64,000 nt of DNA from Paragorgia papillata (taxonomy: Eukaryota; Cnidaria; Anthozoa; Scleralcyonacea; Coralliidae). The translations under genes were made by a program, and so were the position numbers. Below the pieces are notes generated by a model. It had not been told where the DNA came from. It saw only the letters and a list, made by a program, of their open reading frames with translations, and did no database searches. Numbering within the stretch: the first letter of the stretch is position 1; each line of letters starts with the position of its first letter. Of the stretch, positions 46,101-64,000 are shown piece by piece. Where the stretch lies: positions 1 to 64,000 of the forward strand of contig JAWNZC010000314.1 of assembly GCA_035771165.1 (NCBI GenBank), read 5' to 3'.

Positions 46101-46402
46101 AAAGCGGAGAACAGCCAACAAAAACGTTTTCTCACACCTGAACTTTGAACCGAGAATATTATGACTTCACAACACTATTAAGCTTCAAACAAACTAACTT
46201 TAAAACGAAGAAAGCTTACCGCGTGAACACAGCTAGGGTCTTTCTGCCAAGCTCTGTACATTTCTTCGACATAATTGCTGTTGGTACCGTTGGCAAAAGG
46301 TTCTGCAGCGAGAGTTTTCTGTTGCTTCGCACATAATCTTTGAGAAGATAAACTCCACGCAGATCGATAAAAATGCTTCGCTAGTTTCCCAGATCTGTGC
46401 AT
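16113..46402 (-). CDS. OGDH: 2-oxoglutarate dehydrogenase E1, mitochondrial (5' part, 9 exons)
   Basis: Nine exons on the minus strand join in frame into 349 codons: 46220-46402, 36766-36966, 31580-31682, 28626-28685, 27171-27277, 25047-25104, 20452-20548, 18547-18610 and 16113-16286. All inner boundaries are GT-AG and every codon split closes correctly. The family is the thiamine-diphosphate E1 of the 2-oxoglutarate dehydrogenase complex (mitochondrial matrix, TCA cycle, 2-oxoglutarate to succinyl-CoA). Seen: a basic, acid-free N-terminus (mitochondrial presequence), the N-terminal conserved block [14 protein letters not shown] (44-57), [12 protein letters not shown] (137-148), [14 protein letters not shown] (278-291) and [14 protein letters not shown] in exon 9. 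Animal OGDH proteins are about 1000 residues, so roughly the last two thirds, including the rest of the thiamine site, lie left of the window. The N-terminal domain argues against the paralogue DHTKD1; OGDH versus an OGDHL-type copy cannot be decided here. Confidence 0.95.
16320..16412. repeat. (CAGA)n microsatellite
   Basis: Imperfect gacagacagaca tract in the OGDH intron just upstream of exon 9. It opens a spurious minus-strand ORF rich in SVCLSV. Confidence 0.85.
16413..17099. other. Intronic DNA, no gene seen
   Basis: Holds a short tandem duplication of ttgatcaattaagtcagtca (16507 and 16537). Otherwise AT-rich, with no recognisable element. Confidence 0.5.
17100..18337. mobile_element. 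MULE-like TIR element, 1238 bp, 9-bp TSD gtcaacttt, internal tandem repeats
   Basis: Exact 9-bp target duplications gtcaacttt at 17091-17099 and 18338-18346. Terminal inverted repeats of about 92 bp, almost identical, start TAGCCTGCGTAGCCAGGCG and end ggttttgtcaaac. Inside are about 2.2 copies of a ~200-bp direct repeat (17581, 17779, 17980 onward) that starts with a caccgtggga-cgccgcagac motif. No transposase is encoded, so it is non-autonomous. TAG...CTA ends and a 9-bp target match the element at 52559-52920. Confidence 0.88.
18547..18610 (-). CDS. OGDH: OGDH exon 8
   Basis: One base of codon 270 followed by codons 271-291; 64 bp, acceptor gggctag, donor gtaagt. It encodes [20 protein letters not shown] plus E, near-identical to the family signature [19 protein letters not shown]. 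It is too short to stand out as an ORF and was found by translating the minus strand. Confidence 0.95.
18818..18976. mobile_element. GTTTACAC-type MITE, ~160 bp
   Basis: aagactcgtttacacaggcg with tttgtgcggcgat at the left; the diverged complement (atcgcagcacaaaccg, ctaaacgggtctt) at the right. It lies directly beside the larger foldback at 18991. Confidence 0.65.
18991..19632. mobile_element. Large foldback, 642 bp
   Basis: Arms of about 290 bp: cagtttcttgaaaaatgg, cacgtgcataaataattcgg, aataaatagcaacagttgtt and tttcaaaatggctgctaatt, each repeated in reverse complement after the centre near 19310 (aatcaataggccgatttt pair). No ORF, no clear TSD. Such a long palindrome would form a hairpin if transcribed. 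Confidence 0.8.
19692..20385. mobile_element. Nested MITE stack (outer GTCGCGA-type and GGTACCGGACG-type)
   Basis: Outer layer: gacgcgtcctatttaagtcg with its complement ending at 19812, and a matching ttaagtcgcgac at 20374. Middle layer: tttacacggtaccggacg at 19823 and its complement cggtaccgtgtaaacgg at 20349-20365. Inner layer: the hAT MITE 19928-20341. Three insertions are therefore stacked about 70 bp from OGDH exon 7. Confidence 0.65.
19928..20341. mobile_element. hAT-type MITE, 414 bp, 8-bp TSD attcgtcc
   Basis: Exact target duplication attcgtcc (19920-19927 and 20342-20349). Termini GAGGGACATAGCC at the left and GGCTACGTCCCTG at the right; the left G is probably a mutated C. Interior has a C run and the family-typical ttcaaaatttttcggggagc. 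Related copies at 38236-38574 and, truncated, near 35181-35234. Confidence 0.85.
20452..20548 (-). CDS. OGDH: OGDH exon 7
   Basis: Codon 238 (split) to 269 plus two bases of 270; 97 bp, acceptor tgtctttcag, donor gtatgt. It encodes [20 protein letters not shown] and continues with [11 protein letters not shown], closely matching the WIR-KFETPG and [13 protein letters not shown] blocks of animal OGDH. It lies about 70 bp from a stack of nested MITEs (19.69-20.38 kb). Confidence 0.95.
20659..21126. mobile_element. Palindromic MITE, TTAA type (family B, copy 2)
   Basis: Starts TTAA-AGGGAATTGGCAAC and ends gttgccaatccTTTAA. Arms share tttgatatgtaaatgagatg and ctctgacgtcaggtgtgggg with the copy at 11986. 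It lies in OGDH intron 6, upstream of exon 7. Confidence 0.8.
21484..24902. repeat. 25-bp minisatellite, ~134 copies (3.4 kb)
   Basis: Unit gtctggcgttagac + agagtaaaaag, where gtct and agac can pair. Variants: atagtct, tcgtctgg, gcgcgtt, gtgtt, gacaaag and gaccgag. Marker variants recur at ~1.18 kb: tctggtgtta at 22331 and 23513, and at 22861 and 24042; gaccgag follows the same spacing. The left edge reads ccccttgaccaccagggg then gggtaaaatcgtctgg, linking the unit to a dispersed repeat also present singly at 62535-62565. Confidence 0.98.
25047..25104 (-). CDS. OGDH: OGDH exon 6
   Basis: Codons 219-237 plus one base of 238; 58 bp, acceptor ttcttacag, donor gtaagt. It encodes [19 protein letters not shown], matching the YC-IG-E(F/Y)M-IN block of the family. 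It lies just outside the end of the 25-bp minisatellite array that fills much of the next intron. Confidence 0.92.
25207..25345. mobile_element. Foldback with CG-rich centre, ~140 bp
   Basis: Arms ttaaggtttaatttcacgag and its complement (caagtgaaattaaaccttaa) around tgcccgagtcgcgaagcgac. One of several unrelated palindromes in the window with a CTCG-type core. Confidence 0.65.
25346..26425. other. Intronic DNA, palindromic fragments, no gene
   Basis: A foldback lies at 25876-25957: tgaaatatcggacc and ggtccgatatttcac around a ctgcgctcgttcggtccg core. A second pair surrounds ~26100 (gggcaacaattgaga / aattgttgccc). Nothing coding. Confidence 0.5.
26426..26690. mobile_element. Two adjacent palindromic MITEs
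   Basis: First (26426-26559): taatgtctgatccctcagg, gaaacagttagtttcgtttt with its complement ending accagacatta; centre cttcgtctcggg. Second (26561-26690): ggtaatagcatggtttcgag, tgcaatttggaaaaa and complement. They abut within 2 bp. No coding content. Confidence 0.7.
27171..27277 (-). CDS. OGDH: OGDH exon 5
   Basis: Codon 183 (split) to 218, 107 bp, donor gtatgt, acceptor gtatttag. It contains [11 protein letters not shown] and [12 protein letters not shown], matching the family block HLPTTTFIGG followed by LPLREIIRRLE. Phase 0 at the donor. Confidence 0.93.
27300..27770. repeat. Dispersed repeat with internal palindrome (copy 1)
   Basis: Contains acaactgcattaaaaactgtc, gggagactacttcatgtatg and a palindrome 27584-27728 (ttattagatgttttggtatg with complement, centre gactcgccctgcgggctcgt). 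A second copy at 57685-57955 keeps the same order but only one palindrome arm. A TA microsatellite ends the copy. Confidence 0.7.
27812..28612. repeat. 15-bp minisatellite, ~50 copies
   Basis: Unit ttttgcaaagtacca with common tgcaatgtacca variants and an irregular spacing. Because 15 is a multiple of three, it keeps several frames open on both strands (172 aa on plus, 108 aa on minus), which are not genes: the peptides are only permutations of PFCKV, HFAKY or NGTLQ. Ends 14 bp before OGDH exon 4. Confidence 0.95.
28626..28685 (-). CDS. OGDH: OGDH exon 4 (divergent linker)
   Basis: A 60-bp exon, codons 163 (split) to 182 plus one base of 183. Acceptor ttattttag, donor gtaagt. It encodes [20 protein letters not shown]. 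Reading frame, phases (1 to 1) and splice sites all fit between exons 3 and 5, but the peptide does not resemble the vertebrate linker at this position. That region is known to vary between animal OGDH isoforms. A missed alternative exon in the 2.9 kb towards exon 3 is possible. Confidence 0.78.
28686..29246. other. AT-rich intron, no gene seen
   Basis: Low-complexity A/T stretches (28800-28960) and unique-looking sequence. No inverted repeats or conserved peptides. Confidence 0.5.
29247..29396. mobile_element. Small palindromic MITE, TTAA type, ~150 bp
   Basis: Left end TTAA-AGGCACACTGGGATG, right end the complement (catcacattgtgcttTTAA). Same TTAA and AGG terminal rule as the larger palindromic MITEs. 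Confidence 0.7.
29455..29705. repeat. Dispersed repeat, related to 47310-47460
   Basis: aagttgatcttggaggggca, gagcttcaaaagggcacttt and gttcagggggtgg recur in the same order at 47331-47395. The minus-strand frame reads [14 protein letters not shown] in one copy and [14 protein letters not shown] in the other. It may be part of an ORF of an unidentified element, but nothing in it points to a known family. Confidence 0.5.
29810..30957. mobile_element. TIR element, ~1.15 kb, carrying a nested element and a 20-bp array
   Basis: Arms of about 140 bp: cacgttaattttattaatta, cacaccacgtgctgtttaat, ggctgtccctcctgggagat, with complements at 30840-30957. Inside, a second pair cagggtttgaaatttt (29973) and aaatttcaagccctg (30740-30754) encloses ~780 bp including the tandem array 30134-30625. 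No ORF. Confidence 0.75.
30134..30625. repeat. 20-bp minisatellite aagacgttacgctacattct
   Basis: About 24 copies of aagacgttacgctacattct with variants (acatt, acgcca, attgt). Located in the centre of the nested inverted-repeat element 29973-30754. Confidence 0.95.
31022..31330. mobile_element. Foldback, ~310 bp, with perfect inner hairpin
   Basis: Outer arms: agaatagaaatacaaccaga-agtccaactcg at 31058-31091 and its near complement at 31266-31306. Inner arms 31147-31178 and 31199-31230 are perfect: acgcaatcctggcaagttcc and cccggcagttt around a ~20-bp loop. Ends about 250 bp before the exon 3 donor. Confidence 0.75.
31580..31682 (-). CDS. OGDH: OGDH exon 3 (DADLD motif)
   Basis: Codons 129-162 plus one base of 163, acceptor gttgttag, donor gtaagt. 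It reads [20 protein letters not shown] and then [14 protein letters not shown]. The DADLD pentapeptide is the one proposed in the literature on mammalian OGDH as part of its calcium-responsive site; here it is intact. The second half departs from the vertebrate sequence, and the Asp/Glu-rich second site (ESDLD in human) is not recognisable. The exon starts about 60 bp from the edge of a tRNA-like repeat array. Confidence 0.9.
31874..31944 (-). repeat. tRNA-like core, inverted unit
   Basis: The best-formed core: tggctcagtggtagagc (D arm, A box) and gggttcaattcctgccgg (B box). It differs from the plus-strand cores by gtag instead of gtcag in the D loop, which restores the canonical D-loop length. 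If any unit is transcribed by RNA polymerase III, this is the strongest candidate. Confidence 0.6.
32461..32532 (+). repeat. tRNA-like core, direct unit
   Basis: ccctccgtggctcagtgg followed by tcagagcattgcactagaat and the B box ggttcaattcc. Representative of the four direct units. No CCA is encoded and no T-run terminator follows closely. Confidence 0.6.
33283..34012. mobile_element. Foldback, ~730 bp
   Basis: Terminal pair ttaaggttacgttacacca at the left and ggtgttacgtaaccttaa at the right. An inner pair aaaagtgtgtgcggtagcta (33590) and its complement tagctaccgcacacactttt (33723) closes a ~115-bp core. Several open frames result but no conserved protein. Confidence 0.7.
34395..34930. repeat. 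~20-bp tandem repeat tctcacagcatagcgtattcag
   Basis: About 24 diverged copies of cagtctcacagcatagcgta. The right half (34740-34930) is strongly decayed (tgacccccagaattgg and similar). Non-coding. Confidence 0.9.
35165..35234. mobile_element. Truncated hAT MITE end
   Basis: A G run, then cccccagctccccctggc and tacgtccctg: the right end of the GGGACGTAGCC family seen complete at 19928 and 38236. The left end is missing. Confidence 0.55.
35495..36370 (-). pseudogene. hAT transposon remnant with decayed transposase C-terminus
   Basis: 876-bp element with 14-bp TIRs (ATAGGCTGAGGCGG) and an exact 8-bp duplication acaattac (35487-35494 and 36371-36378), as expected for hAT. The minus-strand frame carries [36 protein letters not shown], then EW followed by an in-frame TGA where the family has a second Trp. 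The same frame continues as [20 protein letters not shown], then ERLFSKAG and the rest of the C-terminal dimerisation domain (to about 35763). The N-terminal BED finger and catalytic core are deleted, so it cannot encode an active transposase. Confidence 0.88.
36416..36705. repeat. Dispersed repeat, copy 1 (with 58801-59115)
   Basis: Near-identical over ~290 bp to 58801-59115: cttcaaaaactcattaataa, ccatgtccgtgg, cctgataaaacttcttgacg and gaacataacatccaataacg. It ends in a palindrome (gtgttttatcagatctaaaa, centre ctcgggctgcgccctcg). It lies just left of OGDH exon 2. Confidence 0.8.
36766..36966 (-). CDS. OGDH: OGDH exon 2
   Basis: Codons 62-128, 201 bp, phase 0 at both ends, acceptor ttttcag, donor gtaaaa. 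It starts SWNAYFK and ends [12 protein letters not shown], matching the family pattern of an SW(D/N)-FF start and a HLAVQSLIRAYQ end. The middle (PGSAYTSPP and the following Ser/Pro-rich linker) is the usual variable N-terminal stretch. The intron between exons 1 and 2 is about 9.2 kb and full of transposon remnants. Confidence 0.93.
37041..37758. mobile_element. hAT-like MITE, 718 bp
   Basis: Termini CAGTGGCGTAACT and AGTTACGCCACTG. Flanks agtgacct and agtgacat match at 7 of 8 positions, fitting an aged 8-bp duplication. Interior includes gccgggggccc near both ends. No transposase recognised. Confidence 0.75.
38102..38888. mobile_element. pogo-like element with TA target
   Basis: Termini CAGTTGACTCTCCCGTAAGC at the left and a complement ending GAGAGAGTCCACTG at the right, flanked by TA on both sides (38100-38101 and 38889-38890). 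Sub-terminal repeats of cggacac recur. This end sequence is typical of pogo/Tigger MITEs. It was later split by the hAT MITE at 38236-38574. Confidence 0.75.
38236..38574. mobile_element. hAT-type MITE, 339 bp, 8-bp TSD caggagct
   Basis: Exact duplication caggagct at 38228-38235 and 38575-38582. Termini CAGGGACGTAGCCAGG and CCTGGCTACGTCTCTG. Interior ttcaaaatttcccgggggag as in the copy at 19928. Nested inside a pogo-like element. Confidence 0.88.
39530..39835 (-). pseudogene. hAT transposase remnant (BED finger joined to C-terminus)
   Basis: Minus-strand frame: [20 protein letters not shown] then QLCKKAVKN, a BED-type zinc finger with W-YF, C-C spacing. A little downstream another frame reads [20 protein letters not shown], the hAT C-terminal dimerisation block, with frame changes and stops between. 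The central catalytic part is deleted. Flanks near 39240-39300 hold repeats of ataccgata that may be the element end, but no TSD was read. Confidence 0.75.
40145..40441. mobile_element. TIR element, 297 bp
   Basis: Termini caggggagtaaaattcgaaa and its complement at 40421-40441; inner pair gcgcggggctgatgggaag and cttcccatcagccccacgcg. GC-rich centre of gaggggagaga type. No TSD found, no ORF. Confidence 0.7.
40597..40738. mobile_element. MITE, ~140 bp, GGCTCTGGGATAATCC arms
   Basis: Left atgcacaaacgaaggctctg with ggataatccatcacagg; right the complement (cctgtgatggattatctcag, agccttcgtttgcatg). Shares the ctctgggataatcc word with the MULE-like family at 13268 and 54475 but has different ends. 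Confidence 0.65.
41101..41360 (-). mobile_element. 5S-rRNA-derived SINE, copy 2 (internal duplication)
   Basis: On the minus strand the 5S-like head (gttaagcccggttagacggg, gttagtacttggatgggtga) is followed by the same body as copies at 15.1 and 52.3 kb. A ~45-bp segment with the C-box core (aacggggttattcccagacg and gtcacccatccaagt on plus) is duplicated in tandem, giving two C-box-like elements. The 3' tail beyond ~41101 is missing. Confidence 0.75.
41361..42670. other. OGDH intron 1, no gene seen
   Basis: Mostly unique-looking AT-rich DNA. A direct duplication of attttttgtgtttgtgtgttttgtgacc-type sequence occurs at 42222-42270. C runs at 42651-42670 lead into the next MITE. Confidence 0.5.
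42671..43000. mobile_element. Probable hAT-like MITE
   Basis: Left cagtggtgcagccagg, right ggatatgcccctg, with the interior block aaaatttttgaaatctagtg and cagcattttgggagaagac found in the GGGACGTAGCC hAT MITEs. The left flank is a C run, so no duplication can be read. Confidence 0.55.
43129..43187. repeat. (TA)n microsatellite
   Basis: About 28 TA dinucleotides with one interruption. Confidence 0.95.
43188..43822. other. OGDH intron 1, no gene seen
   Basis: Contains a 16-C run near 43349. No conserved peptide or paired inverted repeat was recognised. Confidence 0.5.
43823..45102. mobile_element. hAT-type element, 1280 bp, 8-bp TSD cacatctg
   Basis: Exact 8-bp duplication cacatctg (43815-43822 and 45103-45110). 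Termini CAGGGGCGGACTGGC and GCCAGTACGCCTCTG. Subterminal ttaccgggaaatt and aatttcccggta also pair. A further repeat with tttagccaggatgagt and tgactggctaagcccatga lies inside at 44453-44796. No transposase frame was found. Confidence 0.82.
45111..46219. other. OGDH intron 1, start-proximal part, no element recognised
   Basis: Unique-looking sequence with a 14-C run near 45763. The 91-aa open frame at 45181-45453 has no recognisable motif. No conserved peptide was seen. Confidence 0.5.
46220..46402 (-). CDS. OGDH: OGDH exon 1 (start codon, mitochondrial presequence)
   Basis: Codons 1-61, phase 0 at the donor. It begins [16 protein letters not shown], rich in Lys, Arg and Ser with no acidic residue in the first 33, as expected of a cleaved matrix-targeting signal. 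It then enters the conserved block [19 protein letters not shown]. The donor reads gtaagc. The ATG is the first one in frame upstream of the conserved block, and the presequence character fits this start. The 5' untranslated region cannot be delimited from sequence alone. Confidence 0.93.
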
Positions 46403-46964
46403 TGTCTAGTCTCTAACCTCGTTGGGTTTTTAAACGTTCGAAAATCAAGAGGTCTTGATATCAAGAATAATGTCTTTACTTGCAACTTTACAATTCCTGA
46501 TCGGGAAAACATGAAAAGCATCGATCTATAAAAATCAACTGGATTTTTATTTCCGACTCAAAAAAGCACACCAAATTCCAATACAAGCGTCCCTGCTGCT
46601 TCTTCTGTTCAAAAGGGACTTTAATATTCCAATTACAAGCCTTCCTGCAGTGACCACGAAGATAGATTTTCTCTCAAATTTAAAGTTGTCCTGCCCGAGT
46701 TTTGTAAATATTGGAAATGCTGTCGTGATCCTCGGTTTGCACATTCGGATTGTAATTATTACGTAGTTTCCCGAACGCTTTACGTTCATTTCCGTTAGTA
46801 CCGAATGCACGAAAATGTCCTAAGTCCTAAATTCTGGGTTTCTATAAAGGAATTTAAGGAAACTATATGAGGTGGTGCACCATATAGAGTGGGTATCTCC
46901 CAGAAATATAATTATAGAAAAAAAATAGCGTCACCACTCAATGTGGGTCTGTATCTCCCCGAGA

Positions 46965-47069
46965 TTTACCCTGGGTGCCAGAGGTTCTTCCACGCTCGTA
47001 GGGACAATGGGGATACGGGAGGACGCCAGGCCCCAACGAGCGTCGAAAAACCTCTGGCACCCAGGGTAC
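46965..47069. mobile_element. MITE with TACCCTG ends, ~105 bp
   Basis: taccctgggtgccagaggtt with cttccacgctcg at the left and the near complement (cgagcgtcgaaaaacctctg, gcacccagggta) at the right. It shares the TACCCTG terminus with the element at 55735. No exact TSD; it abuts the 47067-47304 element, which suggests one landed in the end of the other. Confidence 0.7.
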
Positions 47070-47304
47070 CGAAAAAGATGGCGACTTGTACATTTAACCA
47101 CAATCCTTTGCGTGCAGTAAATATTGTTTCTTGCAGAAATATCGGAAGATATGGTTTTAAAACGATGAACTTTGGTAGGAATAAAGTTCTTGCTTACTTA
47201 ATCCATCTTAGTGTGATAAACAATGTTTAGTTGTTATTTGAGCTGATTTGAGGTCGCAAAGCATTGTTGTTAAATGTACCGCCGCCATCTTTTTCGGTAC
47301 CGTC
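47067..47304. mobile_element. TIR element, ~240 bp
   Basis: ggtaccgaaaaagatggcga and acatttaaccacaatc at the left; complement (gttgttaaatgtaccg, ccgccatctttttcggtacc) at the right. Arms ~50 bp. Both ends carry an AAGATGGCG word resembling a YY1 site. Confidence 0.7.
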
Positions 47305-47470
47305 AATTGCACCATCACTGGCCAAGGAAGCAAGTTGATCTTCGGAGAGGCACAGCTTCAAAAGGGCACTTTGTTCAGGGGATAGGACTTCAAAAGGACA
47401 CTTGAAGTTGTCATGTTTTATCATAAAAAGGGCACTTTTCTGTTGCAAAAAGGGCACTTCATCTCAAAGT

Positions 47471-47500
<30 letters not shown>
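47471..47500. repeat. 30-G homopolymer
   Basis: An uninterrupted run of 30 G on the plus strand in the OGDH/POLB spacer. Length is likely unreliable in the assembly; G-quadruplex formation is plausible. Confidence 0.9.
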
Positions 47501-47501
<1 letters not shown>

Positions 47502-47843
47502 GGCAGTGTGGCACGTTTTTTCCCGGTTCCTACGCCCCACGCCCCTGGTTACTTATGCTTCAAAGGACTCGCTACTAAGATTTAAAAGACTACTGAACAC
47601 ACAAATCTATCACTGAGTGACTAATTGACCACGACTAACTGATCGACCGACCAACGAACAAACCGACTAACCCGCCGTCGATTTATTATATTGTTTAAAT
47701 TTAGTTGAAATTTGTTATATATGTTATGTTATTGTTGTATTGTATTTTAATATGTAACGGGTATCCTGTAGAAATATCATTAAATCAAATAAGTGTAAAT
47801 ATAAAAAAGGGGAGATACCCACATTAATAAGTGGTGACCCCAC

Positions 47844-47845
47844 AT

Positions 47846-47876
<31 letters not shown>

Positions 47877-48110
47877 CTAGTAATTATTTATTTATTTATT
47901 TATTTATTTGTTTATTTAATTATTTAATTAATTAATTAATTAAATATTTATTTATTTATTTATTTATTTACTGGTAATTAATTATTTATTTATTTATTTA
48001 TTTATTTTCTAGTAATTATTTATTTATTTGTTTATTTAATTATTTAATTATTTATTTAATTATTTATATTTATTTATTAAATAATTAATTTATTTATTTT
48101 CAATATTTAC
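47844..48110. repeat. (TTTA)n microsatellite with TTAA variants
   Basis: About 65 tetranucleotides of ttta/atta type. Flanked by related gggagata-cccacatt (47814) and gggagatatccacattga (48321) segments, so the microsatellite may have grown inside a repeat unit. Confidence 0.9.
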
Positions 48111-48451
48111 ATTTATTTTTTGAGCGGGCGGAATCATAGGCTTTTCTGCAATTTGATTGGTTACGTGAGCGGGCGGTATTTCATTTAAAATTGTTAAATT
48201 GATCAATTTTCATAACTATTTCGCTTGCCACAGAAAAAATATATTCAACAGAGAGCTACGGGGATGCACATGACTTTTATTATCCAAATGATTTTGACAA
48301 TTACATTTATTTATTTTTTGGGAGATATCCACATTGAATGGTGACCCTATTTTTTTTATAATTTAATTGCTAAAATCTTGACTTCGCCACAGAATTTTTA
48401 CTGATAGGGGAATTCGATGAAATATTACCCCGAGGTAAGTCTGTGACTTCG

Positions 48452-48840
48452 CTTAAGGACAAATTTGCCATGCTGCATTCCATAATTTTGCCCCGCCACA
48501 TATTCCCGCCAATATTTTTGGCGAGAAACTCTATCCGCCAAATGATTCACATGCCTTCCGCCACGGCAAATAGCCCAGACCTTTAAACACGCGGTTTTCA
48601 ACATGGCGGGTGCTTTCTGGCCAAGTTCACAACGAACTCATTTCACTATTTCCTACCCCCGTATTGCCAGAGGGCTATTTTCCTAAAACAAATTTCTCAT
48701 TTTACACCAAATCACCCGCCAAGCAAAGCTTTCATGTGTCCGTGTGTGCCAAAAGCACCTTGGCGGGAGTTTCCTGGCCTCTCTCTCCGCCACAGATTTG
48801 TGGCGGAAGGCCCTCAGAATGCAGACTGGCAAATTTGGAG
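48452..48840. repeat. Diverged foldback upstream of POLB
   Basis: tttgccatgctgcattc with ccccgccacatattcccgcc and, in inverse, ccgccacagatttgtggcgg, gaatgcagactggcaaattt. Arms are imperfect (~60-70 bp). It covers most of the presumed POLB promoter region. Confidence 0.5.
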
Positions 48841-48951
48841 AGTAGTAGTGCGGGAGGGTCCGTTTGAGTGATCCTATTTAGTGACGACCTAAATTCTGTT
48901 TTTCTCGAAATTCTCATATGAACTTTTTGGAGTTTCTTCGTTCAAGCAACA

Positions 48952-63324
<14,373 letters not shown>

Positions 63325-63834
63325 GTAAAGCAAAAAAATAGGAATTCAGTTAATTGTCGATTTTTGGTGTATTTTTTATGTGTCACATCCCACATCACCG
63401 TGTGCGTCGTGTTGTATAACACGTCGTGCGTTTGCGTTACCTTTCGTGTTGCGCGTTGCCGGAATATCGTGCGTTTGTGTTACCTATCGTGTTGTGCGTT
63501 GAATATAGTGCGTTTGCGTGTCAGTTACTAGACCTGTATCAGGAACTATTAATGATTATATGATTTAGTCCTTAAATCTGGTGTTTTACTAATTGGTTTA
63601 ACCTATATTTATAACTAGGAAAGTTAATGCGGAAAATTTTAAGCCACGTGTCTGCCATAATATTATAAAATATCGTAGCAAAAAAAAAACATAGACATTA
63701 ATAGTTCCTGTCGGGATCTTGAATCTATTTCCTCTGATGTTTGGAATAAGTTTGATAACCCTAACAACATTTTGAAATTTTGGCATAAACACTTTTTGTT
63801 AGTGCTAGAAAAACATTATACACCTGTTGACTGG
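63325..63834. other. POLB intron 12, no gene seen
   Basis: 63400-63525 has an imperfect repeat of cgtgcgtttg-gttac and cgtgttgcgcgttg. Otherwise AT-rich, with no POLB exon. Confidence 0.5.
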
Positions 63835-63955
63835 CGCCGAGGGAAACATCGAGTTTTACGGACCCGAAGGCTTCAATGTCACCCGAGGGTGACACGAGGG
63901 TGACATTGAAGCCTGAGGGACCGTAAAACTCGATGTTTCTCGAGGCAAAAGTCAA
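63835..63955. mobile_element. Palindromic MITE with GAGGGTGACACGAGGG centre
   Basis: ccgagggaaacatcgagttt, tacggacccgaaggcttcaa and complement around a tcacccgagggtgacacgag core; ~55-bp arms almost perfect. Confidence 0.75.
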
Positions 63956-64000
63956 CAAGCGTTTTGTTGTATACCAAAGACTTTTAAAATACAAAATACC

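Larger units (their letters stand above)
46403..48951. promoter_or_regulatory. Head-to-head OGDH/POLB spacer, repeat-filled
   Basis: The two start codons are 2549 bp apart and point away from each other, so both promoters should lie here. No TATA box or CpG-island-like block was recognised. The interval is mostly repeats: TACCCTG inverted-repeat element (46965-47069), a ~50-bp TIR element (47067-47304), a 30-G run, a TTTA microsatellite, and a diverged foldback (48452-48840). The best candidate regulatory site is aacatggcgg at 48599, a match to the YY1 core AAnATGGCG about 350 bp upstream of POLB. The stretch 46403-46890 shows nothing recognisable and is the likely OGDH 5' region. Confidence 0.45.

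Noticed and set aside
47087..48607. YY1 sites as firm promoter elements
   Set aside because: The short AAnATGGCG word occurs inside MITE arms twice, so chance or transposon origin cannot be excluded; mentioned only as a candidate.

Overview
This is a eukaryotic (animal) nuclear genomic window. It carries split genes with GT-AG introns, no operons, and a very dense load of inverted-repeat transposons, SINE-like repeats and minisatellites. Two protein-coding genes can be reconstructed exon by exon, both incomplete at the window edges. On the minus strand is the 5' third of a mitochondrial 2-oxoglutarate dehydrogenase E1 gene (OGDH-type): nine coding exons from 46402 down to 16113, with the rest beyond position 1. 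On the plus strand is a DNA polymerase beta gene (POLB): twelve coding exons from 48952 to 63324, with the last exons beyond 64000. Their start codons lie about 2.5 kb apart, head to head, and the spacer is almost wholly repeat sequence. The protein family content and the repeat repertoire suggest an invertebrate, most plausibly a cnidarian such as a coral or anemone. That placement is inference; the sequence itself only proves a metazoan-type gene structure.

Layout. 1-16112: at least 16 kb of OGDH intron 9. It holds inverted-repeat elements, a 5.3-kb array of a 20-bp minisatellite (3608-8862), TTAA-targeted palindromic MITEs, two tRNA-like repeat units (10.4-10.7 kb), a non-LTR retrotransposon 3' end (11.4-11.9 kb), hAT- and MULE-type MITEs with exact target duplications, and a 5S-rRNA-derived SINE (15.1-15.5 kb). 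16113-46402: OGDH exons 9 to 1, separated by introns with a 25-bp minisatellite array (21.5-24.9 kb), 15-, 20- and ~20-bp arrays (27.8, 30.1 and 34.4 kb), a tRNA-like array (31.7-33.2 kb), a decayed hAT transposase (35.5-36.4 kb), a pogo-like element with a nested hAT MITE (38.1-38.9 kb), a hAT BED-finger remnant (39.5-39.8 kb) and a second 5S-SINE (41.1 kb). 46403-48951: bidirectional spacer, with MITEs, a 30-G run and a TTTA microsatellite. 48952-63324: POLB exons 1-12. Its introns contain nested insertions (52.1-53.8 kb), a 2.3-kb composite palindrome (54.7-56.9 kb), and an internally deleted non-LTR reverse transcriptase ORF (59.5-60.9 kb).

The two genes do not share a pathway: one is a TCA-cycle enzyme of the mitochondrial matrix, the other is the base-excision-repair polymerase. 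The most striking part of the window is the repeat fraction. Several arrays show kilobase-scale higher-order periodicity, several tandem arrays sit inside terminal inverted repeats, and many elements still have readable target-site duplications (TTAA, TA, 8 bp or 9 bp), which allows superfamily assignment. No CRISPR, viral gene or bacterial-type operon is seen.
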